Counted from the stretch's first letter, positions 33,247-44,456 are shown. The stretch: 64,000 bases of DNA from Rhodobacter viridis (GCF_003217355.1 NZ_QJTK01000005.1:124001-188000), one strand, 5' to 3'. Numbers and translations: made by a program. Notes: generated by a model from the sequence alone, not told the origin.

Positions 33247-33966
33247 TCAGGCGGTGATGAAATCGCGCACGAAGTTTGACGCCGGGCGCGCGCGGATATC
33301 CTGCGGGCGACCGATCTGCTCGATCCGGCCCATCGACATCACCACGACCAGATCGGCCAGTTCCATCGCCTCTTCCTGATCATGGGTCACGAAGACCGTC
33401 GTCAGCCCGGTCGCGTCGTGGATATCCCGCAGCCCCTGCCGCAACTCCTTGCGCACCTTGGCATCAAGCGCGCCGAAGGGCTCGTCAAGCAGCAGCATCC
33501 GCGGCTCGATCGCCAGCGCGCGGGCCAGCGCCACGCGCTGACGCTGGCCGCCTGACAGCTGGCTCGGGTAGCGCGCGCCGATCTCGGGCAGCTGGATCAG
33601 CTCCAGCAGCCGCTCGACGCGGCGGGCAATCTCCAGCTTCGGTGGACGCTCGGCCCGCGGCCGCGCCTTCAGCCCATAGGCGATGTTTTCAAACACCGTC
33701 ATGTGCCGGAACAAAGCATAGCTTTGGAACACGAACCCGGCGCGGCGCTCCTGCACGGTCAGGTTCGTGGCGTCCTGCCCTTCGAACAGCACCCGCCCCG
33801 AGCTGGGGAATTCAAGCCCGCCCAGAATCCGCAAGAGTGTCGTCTTGCCGGAGCCCGAGGGACCAAGCAGCGCCACCAGCGCCCCCGAGGGGATGGCGAG
33901 CGACACCGGATGCAGCGCCGCCGTCGTGCCGAAGAGTTTCGAGATCTCTTGAATGTCGATATCCAT
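33247..33966 (-). CDS. cysA: sulfate/thiosulfate ABC transporter ATPase, short CysA
   Basis: From ATG 33966 ([20 protein letters not shown]) the 239-residue ATPase has Walker [13 protein letters not shown], signature [13 protein letters not shown], Walker [13 protein letters not shown] and [10 protein letters not shown]. Known CysA proteins are usually 340-360 residues; this one stops after the nucleotide-binding domain ([15 protein letters not shown]) and lacks the C-terminal regulatory/TOBE part. It is encoded 8 bp after cysW and completes the sulfate importer with CysT and CysW. No sulfate-binding protein gene is in the window. A longer frame upstream (to 34275) is antisense-like and overlaps cysW. 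Confidence 0.88.
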   Translation of the reverse strand: MDIDIQEISKLFGTTAALHPVSLAIPSGALVALLGPSGSGKTTLLRILGGLEFPSSGRVLFEGQDATNLTVQERRAGFVFQSYALFRHMTVFENIAYGLKARPRAERPPKLEIARRVERLLELIQLPEIGARYPSQLSGGQRQRVALARALAIEPRMLLLDEPFGALDAKVRKELRQGLRDIHDATGLTTVFVTHDQEEAMELADLVVVMSMGRIEQIGRPQDIRARPASNFVRDFITA

Positions 33967-33974
33967 CTTATCCC

Positions 33975-34838
33975 TCAGTGACGGTGGGTGGCGGCGATTT
34001 CGTCGGCGTGGCGCAGTTCCAGCACGGTCTTGACCAGAAGCGTGACCAGCGCGAGCGCGGTGAGCAGCCCGGCGAGAGAGAACGCCGCGACCGAGAGATA
34101 TTCGTTGTAAAGCATCTCGATGGTGATCGGCATCGTCGCGGTCTGGCCGCGGATCTTGCCCGAGACGACCGCGACGGCACCGAATTCCCCCATCGCGCGG
34201 GCGTTGCACAGCAGCACGCCGTAAAGCAGCGCCCAGCGGATCTTCGGCAGTGTCACCGTGACGAAGACGCGCCAACCCGAGGCGCCCAGCGTCAGCGCCG
34301 CTTCCTCTTCCTTGCAGCCCTGCTCGATCATCACCGGGATCAACTCGCGCGCGACGAAGGGGAAGGTGACGAACATCGTCGCCAGCACGATCCCGGGCAG
34401 CGCGAAGACGATCGGATACCCTTGCGCGACAAGCCAGCCGCCGATCGCGGAATTGGCGCCGAACATCAGGACGATGCAGAGCCCCGCCACAACGGGCGAG
34501 ACGGAAAACGGCAGATCGATCAACGTGATCAGGAAGGCCTTGCCCCGAAAGTCGAAGCGGGTGATGAACCAGGCCGCGGCGATGCCGAAGGCGGCGTTCA
34601 GCGGCACGGAAAAGGCGGCAATCGTCAGCGTCAGCCGGATGGCCGACAGCGCGTCGGGATTGCCAAGGCTTTTAAGCGCGGCAAACCAGCCCTTGGCGAA
34701 AGCCTCGGCAAAGACGGTGAGCAGCGGCGCGGCCACCAGAAGCGCGATCCCGGCCACGGCGAACAGGATCAGCCCGCCCCGCACCAGCGGCGTTTCATCG
34801 GTGGCAGAGCGCCAGTTGCGTTCGGCTGCGTCAGACAT
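33975..34838 (-). CDS. cysW: sulfate ABC transporter permease CysW
   Basis: ATG 34838 lies after GGAGGATTGGCG and overlaps the cysT stop; TTG 34844 is less likely. The 287-residue protein has about six membrane helices ([20 protein letters not shown] at the start) and the coupling-loop region [31 protein letters not shown], typical of CysW. It forms the inner-membrane channel with CysT for sulfate or thiosulfate uptake. Confidence 0.9.
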   Translation of the reverse strand: MSDAAERNWRSATDETPLVRGGLILFAVAGIALLVAAPLLTVFAEAFAKGWFAALKSLGNPDALSAIRLTLTIAAFSVPLNAAFGIAAAWFITRFDFRGKAFLITLIDLPFSVSPVVAGLCIVLMFGANSAIGGWLVAQGYPIVFALPGIVLATMFVTFPFVARELIPVMIEQGCKEEEAALTLGASGWRVFVTVTLPKIRWALLYGVLLCNARAMGEFGAVAVVSGKIRGQTATMPITIEMLYNEYLSVAAFSLAGLLTALALVTLLVKTVLELRHADEIAATHRH

Positions 34839-35667
34839 CGCCAATCCTCCGGCGGCTCCAGATCTGGATGAGGTTGATCGCCAGCAGCATCGCGAAGCTG
34901 ATCACCAGCATGGCGATGCCGATCGCGGCGGCGCCGTCATAGTTGAATTCTTCCAGCTGGATCACGATCAAAAGCGGCGCGATCTCGGTTTTCAGCGGGA
35001 TGTTCCCGGCGATGAAGATGACCGAGCCGTATTCGCCGACCGCACGCGCCAAGGACAGCGCAAAGCCGGTCAGCGCGGCGGGCATCAGCATCGGCGCGAT
35101 CACCCGGCGCAGCGTCGTCAGCCGTGTGGCGCCAAGCGTTGCCGAGGCTTCCTCGACCTCGCGATCGATCTCCTCGACCACGGGCTGCACGGTGCGGGTG
35201 ACAAACGGCAGGCCGACAAAGATCAGCGCGATGAAGATGCCCCATTGCGTATAGGCGATCTTCAGGCCGACCTCTTTCGCCAGCACCCCGAAAACGCCGT
35301 TCGGCGCATAAAGCGTCGTCAGCGCGATGCCCGCGACGGCGGTGGGCAGCGCAAAAGGCAGATCGACGGCCGCATCGACCAGACGGCGGCCGGGAAAGTC
35401 GTAGCGCACCAGCACCCAGGCCAGAATCACGCCGAAGAACAGGTTGAACAGTGCGGCGAAGAACGAGAGCCGGAACGACAGCTCAAGCGCCGCCCAGACC
35501 CGCTCGCGGTTCACCGTGGCCCAGATCCCCTCCAGCCCGTAGCTTGCGCCCTGCGCGAGAAGCGCCCCGATCGGCCCCAGCACGACGAGCGAGAGCATCG
35601 TCAGCGTGATCCCCATCGAGAGCCCCAGCCCCGGCATCGGCGAGCGGTTGATCAGTGGTCGGAGCAT
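34831..35667 (-). CDS. cysT: sulfate ABC transporter permease CysT
   Basis: The 278-residue protein has six predicted helices (GLGLSMGITLTMLSLVVLGP first) and the coupling loop IDREVEEASATLGATRLTTLRRVIAPMLMPA, characteristic of CysT/CysU. It starts the cysT-cysW-cysA unit, with overlapping genes suggesting coupled translation. Upstream (35668-35780) is unusually AT-rich (AAATATC, ATAAATC, GAATATAGAATTTTATTC), consistent with a CysB-like activator site, though no precise box can be fixed. Confidence 0.9.
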   Translation of the reverse strand: MLRPLINRSPMPGLGLSMGITLTMLSLVVLGPIGALLAQGASYGLEGIWATVNRERVWAALELSFRLSFFAALFNLFFGVILAWVLVRYDFPGRRLVDAAVDLPFALPTAVAGIALTTLYAPNGVFGVLAKEVGLKIAYTQWGIFIALIFVGLPFVTRTVQPVVEEIDREVEEASATLGATRLTTLRRVIAPMLMPAALTGFALSLARAVGEYGSVIFIAGNIPLKTEIAPLLIVIQLEEFNYDGAAAIGIAMLVISFAMLLAINLIQIWSRRRIGDV

Positions 35668-35809
35668 GGCGGCGCGTCCCTCGTGTGAGCTTCGTCATTC
35701 CCAAAATATCTACTGCGGAAGTCGTTATTGAAAGGGATAAATCTCGCCTTTATGGGTCGTGAATATAGAATTTTATTCTCTGCCCCCCTCCCCCGAGTCG
35801 CGCCAAGCA

Positions 35810-35836
35810 AAAGGCCCCGCACCGGGCGGGGCCTTT
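35810..35836. terminator. terminator of cysK
   Basis: AAAGGCCCCGC and GCGGGGCCTTT pair around ACCGG. On the minus strand, past the cysK stop at 35858, the hairpin ends in AAAGG...CCTTTTGC, giving a U run. Confidence 0.8.
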
Positions 35837-35857
35837 GACCGGGATGGGCAATTTGCC

Positions 35858-36838
35858 TCAGGCGGGGGCGCCGGTTCCGTCGAAAACCCCCTCGAACAGC
35901 ACCGAGGACAGATAGCGCTCGCCCGAGTCGGGCAGGATCAGCACGATGGTCTTGCCCGCATGCTCGGGCCGCGCCGCCAGACGCAGCGCCGCGGCGACGG
36001 CCGCACCGCCGGAAATCCCGGCGAGGATCCCCTCTTCCCGCGCCAGACGCAGGGCGGTGACCACGGCCTCTTCGTTCGAGATCTGCTCGATCGCATCGAC
36101 GAGGCTGAGATCCAGCACCTCGGGCACGAAGCCCGCGCCGATGCCCTGGATCTTGTGCGGACCGGGCTTCACCGGCTCGCCCGCGCGGGTCTGGCTCAGC
36201 ACCGGGCTCGCCGCGGGCTCGACCGCGACCGACGTGATCGCCTTGCCGAGCGTCTTCTTGAAGTAGCGGCTGACGCCGGTGATCGTGCCGCCGGTGCCGA
36301 CGCCCGCCACGAAGATGTCGATCTTGCCGCCGGTTGCCGCCTCGATCTCGGGGCCGGTGGTGCGCTCGTGAATGGCCGGGTTGGCCGGGTTCTTGAACTG
36401 TTGCAGCAGCACGTATTTCGGGTCCGAGGCCGCGATTTCCTCGGCCTTGGCGATGGCGCCGGCCATGCCCTTGGCGCCTTCGGTCAGCACCAGTTTCGCG
36501 CCGTAAGCCAGAAGCAGCTTGCGCCGTTCAAGGCTCATCGTCTCGGGCATGGTCAGCGTGATCGGAATGCCGCGCGCCGCGGCGACAAAGGCCAGCGCGA
36601 TCCCGGTATTGCCCGAGGTCGGCTCGACGATCTCCTTGCCGGGCGTCAGGATGCCCCGCTCTTCCGCGTCCCAGATCAGCGCCGCCCCGATCCGGCATTT
36701 GACCGACCCGGCCGGATTGCGCGCCTCGATCTTCGCCAGCACGGTGGCGCCAAGCCCCTTGCCCAGCCGCCCGAGTTTCACCAGCGGCGTGCCCCCGATC
36801 GAGAGCGAGTTGTCCTCGAAAACCGTCGTCATCTGCAT
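35858..36838 (-). CDS. cysK: cysteine synthase A (O-acetylserine sulfhydrylase)
   Basis: The 326-residue PLP enzyme has the cofactor lysine in [14 protein letters not shown], the substrate loop [12 protein letters not shown] and the glycine-rich phosphate loop [10 protein letters not shown]. It joins sulfide with O-acetylserine to form cysteine in the cytoplasm. It reads in the same direction as and lies upstream of cysTWA, separated by a terminator and about 190 bp, so it is probably expressed separately but belongs to the same sulfur-assimilation neighbourhood. The C-terminal SAT-binding cleft residues are not checked. Confidence 0.92.
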   Translation of the reverse strand: MQMTTVFEDNSLSIGGTPLVKLGRLGKGLGATVLAKIEARNPAGSVKCRIGAALIWDAEERGILTPGKEIVEPTSGNTGIALAFVAAARGIPITLTMPETMSLERRKLLLAYGAKLVLTEGAKGMAGAIAKAEEIAASDPKYVLLQQFKNPANPAIHERTTGPEIEAATGGKIDIFVAGVGTGGTITGVSRYFKKTLGKAITSVAVEPAASPVLSQTRAGEPVKPGPHKIQGIGAGFVPEVLDLSLVDAIEQISNEEAVVTALRLAREEGILAGISGGAAVAAALRLAARPEHAGKTIVLILPDSGERYLSSVLFEGVFDGTGAPA

Positions 36839-37028
36839 CTCCCCGAATGTGGTCCCCCCCTATCGAGCACGCCCGGGCGCGGTTGAAAAGGGGCTAAAAC
36901 CCGCCTTCCACAAAGCGGCCGAACTTTGGGATATTGGTATTTTGCCGATGGCGCGCGAAAGCACAAAATTCTCTTCCGCACCGGGCTCGGCGCGGGATTT
37001 CGGGTCGAAACACGACGCGAGCCCCGAT

Positions 37029-37907
37029 TCAGAGAATAAAATCCGCGGCCGTCAGCAAATTCGCGTTGTTGAGCAGGATCGTCAGATTCGCGAGCCCATC
37101 GCCATCAGTATCGGCCTGCAGCAGGATATGCGGGCCATTCGCATCCGTTTTCACCGTGTAGCGCAGCTGACCCGCGACATGGGTGAAAACGCCCGTGCCG
37201 ATGAAGGTGAAGGCCTCATTGGTGCCCGTGGCCGTGTTGGCGTCGATGGCGCTCAGATGGATATGGTCGATGCCATGCGCGAAATCGGTCAAGGTATCCC
37301 GCGCCGCCCCGTGCGACTCCGCCGCGGAAGAATAGACGAACGTGTCCGCGCCAAGACCACCGGTCAGCACATCCGCGCCCTGCCCGCCCTTCAATCTGTC
37401 GGCGCCGCCGCGACCGTCGATCCGATCCGCGCCCCCGAAGCCCGACAGCACATTGCTGGCGTCATTGCCGATGATCGCATTGCCCCGCCCGTTGCCCGAA
37501 CCGTTGATCGCCTCCGCACCCGTCAGCGTCAGCCGCTCGACATTCGCCGCGAGCGCCAACGTGACGGAACTCAGAACCAGATCATCGCCGCCGTTGGCGA
37601 GCTCGATGAGCGTGTCGAGCCGGTCGGCGACGATATAGGTGTCGTCCCCCGCCCCGCCGATCGCCGTATCGGCGCCACTGTCGCCCGCCAGCGTGTCGTT
37701 CCCAAGCCCGCCGATCAACGAGTCGTTGCCGCCCATGCCGTGCAGAAGATCATTTCCCGACAGACCATTGATCGTGTCGTTCCCACCTTCTCCGGTCAGT
37801 GTATCGTCCCCGACCGCGGCGACCACCGGGACAGCGTCTGTATCCGGCGCCGTGAAACCACCATAAAGGCGCGTGCTCGCAATAGACTTCGCTGGCGTCC
37901 GGGCCAT
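37029..37907 (-). CDS. RTX (hemolysin-type calcium-binding) exoprotein
   Basis: ATG 37907 follows GCGAGG; the longer frame adds 13 unlikely residues. The 292-residue product has a short N-terminal segment ([18 protein letters not shown]), then RTX nonapeptides ([20 protein letters not shown] onward, and [20 protein letters not shown]) and a C-terminal domain (LADFILx-type end: LLTAADFIL) with hydrophobic termination typical of type I secretion. It resembles the C-terminal half of the FG-GAP/RTX gene at 16953: both have GNDT/NALANQ-type blocks and end in DLTAADFI-like sequence. No secretion genes adjoin. Confidence 0.85.
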   Translation of the reverse strand: MARTPAKSIASTRLYGGFTAPDTDAVPVVAAVGDDTLTGEGGNDTINGLSGNDLLHGMGGNDSLIGGLGNDTLAGDSGADTAIGGAGDDTYIVADRLDTLIELANGGDDLVLSSVTLALAANVERLTLTGAEAINGSGNGRGNAIIGNDASNVLSGFGGADRIDGRGGADRLKGGQGADVLTGGLGADTFVYSSAAESHGAARDTLTDFAHGIDHIHLSAIDANTATGTNEAFTFIGTGVFTHVAGQLRYTVKTDANGPHILLQADTDGDGLANLTILLNNANLLTAADFIL

Positions 37908-38068
37908 GACGAACCTCGCTGAACAGGAATGGGGATTGTCCCGCAAAACGCCACCGCGGGAAATTCAATAACAATGCCAGTATCTTCCCGCAGGATTGAT
38001 ACGTCAAGGTCAAGCCACGCCGAAGAGCGGAAAGCGGCGCGCCGAGGCCCTGCCCCGGCGCGCGCGCG

Positions 38069-39277
38069 TCACAGATCGCCGCCGAACCCGTAGGTCTGGG
38101 TGACGTAATCGATGTCCTTGTCGCCGCGGCCCGAGAGATTGATCAGGATCGACTTGCCCGGATTGGCCGCCGCCTCGCGCAGCGCAAAGGCCACCGCATG
38201 GGCGCTTTCCAGCGCGGGAATGATCCCCTCGTGCCGCGACAGCGCATAGAAGGCCTTGAGCGCCTCCTTGTCGTCGGCGGTGGTGTAATTCACGCGGCCG
38301 GTCTTGTGCAGATGGGCATGTTCCGGGCCGACGCCGGGATAATCAAGCCCCGACGCGACCGTATGCACCGGCGCGGGCTCGCCATTGGCATCTTTCAGCA
38401 CAAGGGTGCGGAAGCCGTGGATGTCGCCATCCTCGCCAAAGCTGATCGTCGCCGCATGCTCGCCCAGTTTCGACGAGGTGCCCAGCGGCTCGACCCCGTA
38501 AAGACCGACCGACGCATCGTCGATGAAGCCCGCGAACATCCCCATGGCATTCGAGCCGCCACCGACGCAGGCCGCCACCATGTCCGGCAAATCGCCTGTC
38601 ATTTCAAGGAACTGCTCGCGCGCCTCGATCCCCACGACATGCTGGAAGTTGCGCACCATCATCGGGAACGGATGCGGACCGACAACCGAGCCGATCGCGA
38701 AGAGCGCGGTATCGGCCTGGCTGATGTAGCTCTGGAAGCAGCTGTCCACCGCCTCCTTCAGCGAGCGCCCGCCAAAGCCCACCGGCACCACCGTCGCCCC
38801 CAGAAGCTTCATCCGGGTGACGTTCGGCGCTTCCTTGGCGATGTCGATCTCGCCCATGTGGATTTCGCATTCCATCCCGAAATAGGCCGCGGCCGTGGCC
38901 AGCGCCACCCCGTGCTGACCCGCCCCGGTTTCCGCCATGAGCTTGGTCTTGCCCATGAATTTCGCCAGCAGGCCCTCGGCCATGCAGTGATTGAGCTTGT
39001 GCGCGCCGGTGTGGTTCAGATCCTCGCGCTTGGCATAGATCTGCGCGCCGCCACAGAGGGTCGACAGGTTCTTCAAATAGGAAACGGGCGTGGGCCGGCC
39101 CTGGAAATGCTTGCGGATATGGCGCAGCTCGGCGATGAAATCAGCCGATTTCGAGATCTTCGCATAGGCTTCGCGGATCTCCTTGAAATGCGGTTCAAGC
39201 GGCGGCGGCAGCATCGCCCCGCCATAGTCGCCAAACCAGCCGTCCTTGTCGGGTGTCGTCTTGAGATAGGATGTCAT
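38069..39277 (-). CDS. trpB: tryptophan synthase beta chain
   Basis: ATG 39277 is preceded by GGGAGGACCGAGG. The 402-residue product is a canonical Trp[21 protein letters not shown]-lysine in [29 protein letters not shown], and [10 protein letters not shown]. It condenses indole with serine to give tryptophan in complex with TrpA. trpA is not adjacent on either side in this window: downstream is the RTX gene, upstream a GGDEF-EAL gene. Split trpB/trpA loci are known in other alphaproteobacteria. Confidence 0.95.
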   Translation of the reverse strand: MTSYLKTTPDKDGWFGDYGGAMLPPPLEPHFKEIREAYAKISKSADFIAELRHIRKHFQGRPTPVSYLKNLSTLCGGAQIYAKREDLNHTGAHKLNHCMAEGLLAKFMGKTKLMAETGAGQHGVALATAAAYFGMECEIHMGEIDIAKEAPNVTRMKLLGATVVPVGFGGRSLKEAVDSCFQSYISQADTALFAIGSVVGPHPFPMMVRNFQHVVGIEAREQFLEMTGDLPDMVAACVGGGSNAMGMFAGFIDDASVGLYGVEPLGTSSKLGEHAATISFGEDGDIHGFRTLVLKDANGEPAPVHTVASGLDYPGVGPEHAHLHKTGRVNYTTADDKEALKAFYALSRHEGIIPALESAHAVAFALREAAANPGKSILINLSGRGDKDIDYVTQTYGFGGDL

Positions 39278-39383
39278 CCTCGGTCCTCCCACGGTCTTTC
39301 CGCGCGGGATTTGACGCCGATCCGGGGGGCACGGCAAGGCGCGATAGCGCCACAGGCGACAGAGTTCCACGAGTTTCCCGGGC

Positions 39384-41384
39384 TCAGCCGGTCCGACGCG
39401 CCTCGCGGTCGAGGAACTGGGCGAAATCGCCCGCATTCATCGGGCTCGCCCAAAGATAGCCCTGTCCGGCATCGACGCCCAATTCAACAAGAGCGCTGCG
39501 CTGCGTCTCGTCCTCGACCCCTTCGGCGACCGAGCGGATGCCCATGCCGCGCGCCATTTCCGCAATCGCCGCGACGATGGCGCGATCCTCCCGGCGGAAG
39601 GACAGGCCCGCAATGAAGCTGCGGTCGATCTTCAGCTCGGCCACCGGCACCTTCTTCAGATCGCTGAGCGAGGCATGGCCAGTTCCGAAATCATCGAGCG
39701 ACAGCTCGTAGCCCCGATCTGCCAGCGAATCGAGCAGGCTGATCGCCATGTCGGTGCCGCGCCCGATGAAACAGCCCTCGGTGATCTCGATCAGCAAGTC
39801 CTGGCCGGTGATCCCCGCCGCCTCGAACATGCCGATGGTTTCCAAGAGCAGTTCGGGCGACTTGATGTCATCGGGATGGATGTTGAGGGCGATCTTGCCC
39901 GGATCGAGCCCCGCGCTGCGCCAGCCCGTCATGTTTTCCGCCACCGTCTCGGCGATCTGGCGCGACAGGTTGGGCAACATGCCCCGCTCGGCCGCGATCG
40001 CCAAGAAGCTGTCGGGCGCGACATCCACCCCCTCGGGCGTGCGCCAGCGTACCAGCGCTTCCGCCCCCAGAAGCCGTCCGTCGGTCAGCGCGAGCTTGGG
40101 CTGATACTGCACGAAGAGCTGGTGACCTTCGAGCGCCTCGCGCAGGCCCGCCTCGATCCGGTCGCTTGAGATCACTTTCTGCCGCAACTGTTCGTCGAAT
40201 TGCAGGCACTGGCCACGCCCGGTTTCCTTGGCCCGGTTCAGCGCCAGATCCGCCTTGAGCAGCAGCTCCACCGGATCTGTGCCATCCTCGGGGCACAGCA
40301 CCGCGCCGATCGAAGTTCCCGGATGCACCCGCCGCCCGGCCAGTTGCGCGGGCTGATCGAAAGCCGCCAGCAGCCGGTCGGCGATCGGACGGATCTTGGC
40401 GGCCTCCGAAACCTCGGCCAGGATGACCGCGAATTCATCCCCGCCCAACCGGGCGATCACATCCCCCGCAGGCAGGTTCGCGCGCAGACGGCGGGCGATT
40501 TCCGCCAGCAATTCATCGCCCACGCCATGCCCGAAGAGGTCGTTGATGTTCTTGAACCGGTCGAGGTCCATCAGGAACAGCGTGAACCCCTGCCCATTCG
40601 TGCGCTGTCGGGCCACCGCCTCGGCCAGACGCGCGTTGAAGGCCTTGCGATTGAGCAACCCGGTCGTGTCGTCGATATTGGCGAGCAGATAGTTTTCGTC
40701 GCGCGCCTGACGCAGGTTTTCAACCGCCAGCGACAGCGCCGAGACGGATTCGTCGCGCTGCCGCGCGATCTCGCCCGCGCTGTAGGAAAAATAGGCCAGA
40801 AAGCCCCCGTAAACGAGCGCGTAAAGCGTCACTGCCCAGGCCTGCGCCCAGCCGCCGAGGTGGAAGGACAGGATCACGGCCGAGAGGATCGTGGCCTGAA
40901 AGGCGAGCGAGGCCACGAAGGCCCGGTGCAGCATGAAGGCCCCGCCCGCCAGCATCCCGGTGCAGACGAGCAGCACCACCATGGGCTCGCCATGGTCGTG
41001 CATCCCAAGCACATGCAGTGGCAAGGCAGCCCAGGGCGCGGCCAGCAGGACCGAGGTCAGGATCAGCCGCCGTGCCGCGCGGCGCGACACCCGGGTGACC
41101 TTGCGGCCCGCCGCCCGCCGCGACATCCGGCTGAGGGCAAGGCCAAGCGCAAAGACAGCGCCGATCCAGAAGACGACGAACATGTCGTGATCCCAGCGCA
41201 AGGAATCGAGCGCATAGATCACCGCGTTCACCGCTGTCACCATAACCCCGGCCGAGGTGCCGTGCACGACGCTTGTCACGTCTTCCGGGCTTGGGTGCTT
41301 GGTCAGCACCGCCCGGATCCGGCCGAGAAGAGAAAACACCCGAGGCAACACGGCAGTCTTTCGTTGGAGTCGCCCCCCGATCAT
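39384..41384 (-). CDS. membrane-bound GGDEF-EAL cyclic-di-GMP enzyme
   Basis: The first ~210 residues contain about five to six hydrophobic helices ([57 protein letters not shown]) forming a membrane sensor of unknown input. A GGDEF domain follows with an intact [11 protein letters not shown] (about residue 313), then an EAL domain with intact [13 protein letters not shown] (about residue 442) and [13 protein letters not shown]. Both active-site motifs are complete. It probably tunes cyclic-di-GMP in response to a membrane cue. It is followed (in minus-strand terms, preceded) by another c-di-GMP gene 69 bp away, both in the same orientation. Confidence 0.9.
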   Translation of the reverse strand: MIGGRLQRKTAVLPRVFSLLGRIRAVLTKHPSPEDVTSVVHGTSAGVMVTAVNAVIYALDSLRWDHDMFVVFWIGAVFALGLALSRMSRRAAGRKVTRVSRRAARRLILTSVLLAAPWAALPLHVLGMHDHGEPMVVLLVCTGMLAGGAFMLHRAFVASLAFQATILSAVILSFHLGGWAQAWAVTLYALVYGGFLAYFSYSAGEIARQRDESVSALSLAVENLRQARDENYLLANIDDTTGLLNRKAFNARLAEAVARQRTNGQGFTLFLMDLDRFKNINDLFGHGVGDELLAEIARRLRANLPAGDVIARLGGDEFAVILAEVSEAAKIRPIADRLLAAFDQPAQLAGRRVHPGTSIGAVLCPEDGTDPVELLLKADLALNRAKETGRGQCLQFDEQLRQKVISSDRIEAGLREALEGHQLFVQYQPKLALTDGRLLGAEALVRWRTPEGVDVAPDSFLAIAAERGMLPNLSRQIAETVAENMTGWRSAGLDPGKIALNIHPDDIKSPELLLETIGMFEAAGITGQDLLIEITEGCFIGRGTDMAISLLDSLADRGYELSLDDFGTGHASLSDLKKVPVAELKIDRSFIAGLSFRREDRAIVAAIAEMARGMGIRSVAEGVEDETQRSALVELGVDAGQGYLWASPMNAGDFAQFLDREARRTG

Positions 41385-41453
41385 GACCGCAAATGGTAAC
41401 CAGTGACTGAAGGCGCGTCGAAAAAAGCCTGTCGCGGCGTGTTTCTTCGGCGT

Positions 41454-44207
41454 TCAGCCAAGCGCAACGTCGCTCCAGCGCACCCCGTCGGGGCCAAGGA
41501 AGGTCGCGATGAACTCCTTGGCCGGAAGCGGCTTTCCGAAGTGATACCCCTGCCCCAGATCGCAGCCATGCTGGCGCAGCCAGACCACCTGCGCGGGCGT
41601 ATCGATGCCCTCGGCGACCGTGCGCAGGCCAAGGGCCGCCGCCATCGCCAGCGTCGCGCGCACGATCGCATCGGAGGCCCCGTCATCAAGCGAGATCCGC
41701 GACACGAAACTGCGGTCGATCTTCAGCTCTTTCAGCTGCAGCTTCTGCAGATAGCTGAGCGAGGAATAGCCGGTGCCGAAATCATCGGCCGAGAGCTCGT
41801 AGCCCGCGACCAGAAGCGCCTCGATGCTGTCGCGCGCGTCGGAATTCAGATCGACGACCGCGCCTTCGGTGATTTCGAACAACACATCCTCTGGGCCGAG
41901 CTGCGCGGCGCTCAGATGGGCCAGCACCGCGTCGCCGAACCGGACACGGCGCAGGCTTTCGGGCGAGAGGTTGATCGAGATGCCCAGATGCTGGCCGCGA
42001 CCGCGCAGTTCGGCAAGGAAGGCGCCGACAAGGTCGATCATCAGCAAGTCGATGTCGCGCACGAGCCCGGATCGCTCCGCGATCGGCATGAAGATGTCCG
42101 GGCCGATGCCCGCCAGCGCCGGATCAGTGCAGCGCACCAGCGCCTCGGCCCCGGCAAGGCGGCCCTCTTCCAGCAGACTGACCTTGGGCTGCAGGTAAAG
42201 CGCAAAGGCGCCGTCGCGGATCGCCCGTTGCAGCGATTGCCCGATCATCGCCTCACGCGCGAGCCGGTCGCGCAACTTCGGCGTGAAGGGCACGGCGCGG
42301 TTGCCGCCGAGCGCCTTCGCCTCATACATCGCCAGATCGGCGTTCAGCCACATTTCCTCGGGCGTCTGGGCATCCATCGGAAACAGGCTGAGCCCCATCG
42401 AGGCCGAAAGATAAAGCGGCTGGCCATCGATCTCGAAGGGTTTGGCAAAGGCCGCCGCAAGGGCGCGGGTCGCGCGCTCGGGCTCCTCGGCGATGCGGCA
42501 GCGGCGCAGGAAGGTGAATTCCTCGGCGCCGACCCGCGCCAGAAGCTGGTCGGGTTCGCGCAGCGCCTCGAGCCGTTCGGCGACCTTGCAGATCACCCGG
42601 TCGCCAAGCTGCGGCCCGAACCGGTCCTTGATCTGCTGGAACTGGTCGATGGACAGGAAAACCTGCTGCAACAGCTCGCCCGTGCCGCGCGCCCGCGCCT
42701 GCGCCGGGGCGACCTGCGCGCGGAAGGATTCCCGGTTCGGCAACCCGGTCAGCGCGTCATGCGTGGCGGCATGGCTCGCCTCTTCGGCGGCCTGCGCCAG
42801 ACGCCGTTCATCATTCAGCCGTTGCGTGATGTCGGAGACCGAGCAGACCACCTGCACCGGCCCGCCGCGCGACTCCATCGGGGCGGCGTTGACCGAAATC
42901 ACCCGCTCGCTTCCGTCGGCATTGGGCAGCGTCAGCCGCAGGTCGTGCAGCGTCTCGCCCCCCCGCCCCACGCGCTCGAACGGGAAGCCGGTGCCGGTGC
43001 CACGGTCGCGCGCGCCATAAAGCCGGCCGAGCGCCGTGTGATTGCGCCCGACGAGCCCCGCCCCGGTCACGTCGAGGATCTGCTCCGCCTCCATATTCGC
43101 GAAAACGATGACCCCCGAGGGATCGAAAGCCAGAATGCCGGACACCGAGGTCTCGGTCAGGCGTTGCAGGAAATCGCTTTTCGCGATCAGCTCGGCCTCA
43201 AGATCCTTGCGGCGCGAAATATCGACATGCACGCCCGACAGCACCAGCGCCTCGCCGCTCTCCGAGACCTCGACCGCGCGGCCGCGCGAGAGGATCCAGA
43301 CCCAGTGGCCATCGGCGTGACGCATGCGGAATTCTTCGGTAAAGAAATAGTCCCGGCTGCGGAATTTCGGCTCCTGAGCGGTGTTCAGTCGCACAACGTC
43401 ATCAGGGTGAACCAGCGCACGCCAGTCGTCGATCATCAGCGGCGCGGGCAGGTCCTCCAGCTTGCGGCCGAGAATTGCCGCCCAACGGTCGTTGACGAAG
43501 AGCCGATTGCTGCGCAGGTCGTGCCGCCAGGTGCCGACCTCGCCGCCCGCGATCACATCGGCAAGGCCGCGGATCGCCTCCTGCTGCTCATGCACATCGA
43601 GGGCAAAGCCGAAAAGCTTGCCACCGGGGTCGCGGCGACTGCTTTCGACATCGGTGACCACCTTGATCCAGCGATACTCGCCGCTCTGCCCCCGTATGCG
43701 ATGCGTCTGCGGCGGGATCGCTACCAGCTTGCCCGCAAAGACCTCGCGGTGCAGCGCCATATGGGCATCATAGCTTTCGACATCATCGGGATGGATCAGC
43801 GCCCGAAGCGCCGAGGCGGGCATCACGACGCCTTCGGGAAAACCGACGGTGCGGGCAAGGAAGCCCGAGGCGCGGATCGTCAGATCGCCATCCGGGCCGA
43901 TCGCCGTTTCCCAGTCACACCCCCCGGCCGCATCCAGCGCACCGCGCAGGCGATCTTCGGCGAGCGACACCGCATCAAGCGACTGTTCAAGCTGGGAAAG
44001 CGTGCCCCGCAGCACGGCCCAGAGCGCAAAGGAGGTGACGGCGATGAAAGCCCAGCCCTTGAAGGTCTGATAGGATTGATACTGTTGATAATCGCCGGAA
44101 ATCGCAGCCAGCATGTGGTCGCTGGTCAGAATGTAGAGTGCGCCAACAAGCGCATAGGCCGCGGCGACCCGAAAAGCAGTGAAGTGGTGAACCAGTCTGG
44201 CAGGCAT
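41454..44207 (-). CDS. PAS-PAS-GGDEF(degenerate)-EAL cyclic-di-GMP phosphodiesterase-like protein
   Basis: The 917-residue product has an N-terminal membrane helix pair (AAYALVGALYILTSDHML, GWAFIAVTSFALWAVLRG), three PAS/PAC repeats (SGEYRWIKVV, GHWVWILSRGRAVE, GVIVFANMEAEQIL), then a GGDEF domain whose motif reads GAEEF instead of GGDEF (about residue 560) and an EAL domain with intact GAEALVRC (about residue 685) and DDFGTGYSSLSYL. The altered GGDEF motif suggests loss of cyclase activity, leaving phosphodiesterase activity. It lies 69 bp upstream of the other GGDEF-EAL gene, possibly as an operon. Confidence 0.9.
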   Translation of the reverse strand: MPARLVHHFTAFRVAAAYALVGALYILTSDHMLAAISGDYQQYQSYQTFKGWAFIAVTSFALWAVLRGTLSQLEQSLDAVSLAEDRLRGALDAAGGCDWETAIGPDGDLTIRASGFLARTVGFPEGVVMPASALRALIHPDDVESYDAHMALHREVFAGKLVAIPPQTHRIRGQSGEYRWIKVVTDVESSRRDPGGKLFGFALDVHEQQEAIRGLADVIAGGEVGTWRHDLRSNRLFVNDRWAAILGRKLEDLPAPLMIDDWRALVHPDDVVRLNTAQEPKFRSRDYFFTEEFRMRHADGHWVWILSRGRAVEVSESGEALVLSGVHVDISRRKDLEAELIAKSDFLQRLTETSVSGILAFDPSGVIVFANMEAEQILDVTGAGLVGRNHTALGRLYGARDRGTGTGFPFERVGRGGETLHDLRLTLPNADGSERVISVNAAPMESRGGPVQVVCSVSDITQRLNDERRLAQAAEEASHAATHDALTGLPNRESFRAQVAPAQARARGTGELLQQVFLSIDQFQQIKDRFGPQLGDRVICKVAERLEALREPDQLLARVGAEEFTFLRRCRIAEEPERATRALAAAFAKPFEIDGQPLYLSASMGLSLFPMDAQTPEEMWLNADLAMYEAKALGGNRAVPFTPKLRDRLAREAMIGQSLQRAIRDGAFALYLQPKVSLLEEGRLAGAEALVRCTDPALAGIGPDIFMPIAERSGLVRDIDLLMIDLVGAFLAELRGRGQHLGISINLSPESLRRVRFGDAVLAHLSAAQLGPEDVLFEITEGAVVDLNSDARDSIEALLVAGYELSADDFGTGYSSLSYLQKLQLKELKIDRSFVSRISLDDGASDAIVRATLAMAAALGLRTVAEGIDTPAQVVWLRQHGCDLGQGYHFGKPLPAKEFIATFLGPDGVRWSDVALG

Positions 44208-44406
44208 GGTCGCTTTTCGCGTGTGTTCCGGGTTCAGGGGAAGTCGGACACGAACGCGGACGATGTGTCAATCGTCGTGAACGGCCTGCCCTGAAATACC
44301 CGGGCAGCCTGCACCGAAAGCGGTGAAGCAATTCTTGCGATTTCGCCGTTAGACGTCGAATTTCAAAGGCATTTTAGCGAGTATCCTTGTCATGTCGCGA
44401 CATGAA

Positions 44407-44436
44407 AAAGCCGACGGCCCGCGGACCGTCGGCTTT
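44407..44436 (-). terminator. terminator of the fru operon
   Basis: AAAGCCGACGG and CCGTCGGCTTT pair around CCCGCGGA. Read on the minus strand after the fruA stop (44457), the hairpin ends in GGCTTTTTC, a U run. Confidence 0.82.
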
Positions 44437-44456
44437 GTTTTCTCGCCCCTTGCAGA

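Noticed and set aside
35761-35778. GAATA-N8-TATTC inverted repeat upstream of cysT
   Set aside because: Short and in AT-rich DNA where such matches arise easily; mentioned only as an AT-rich promoter region.
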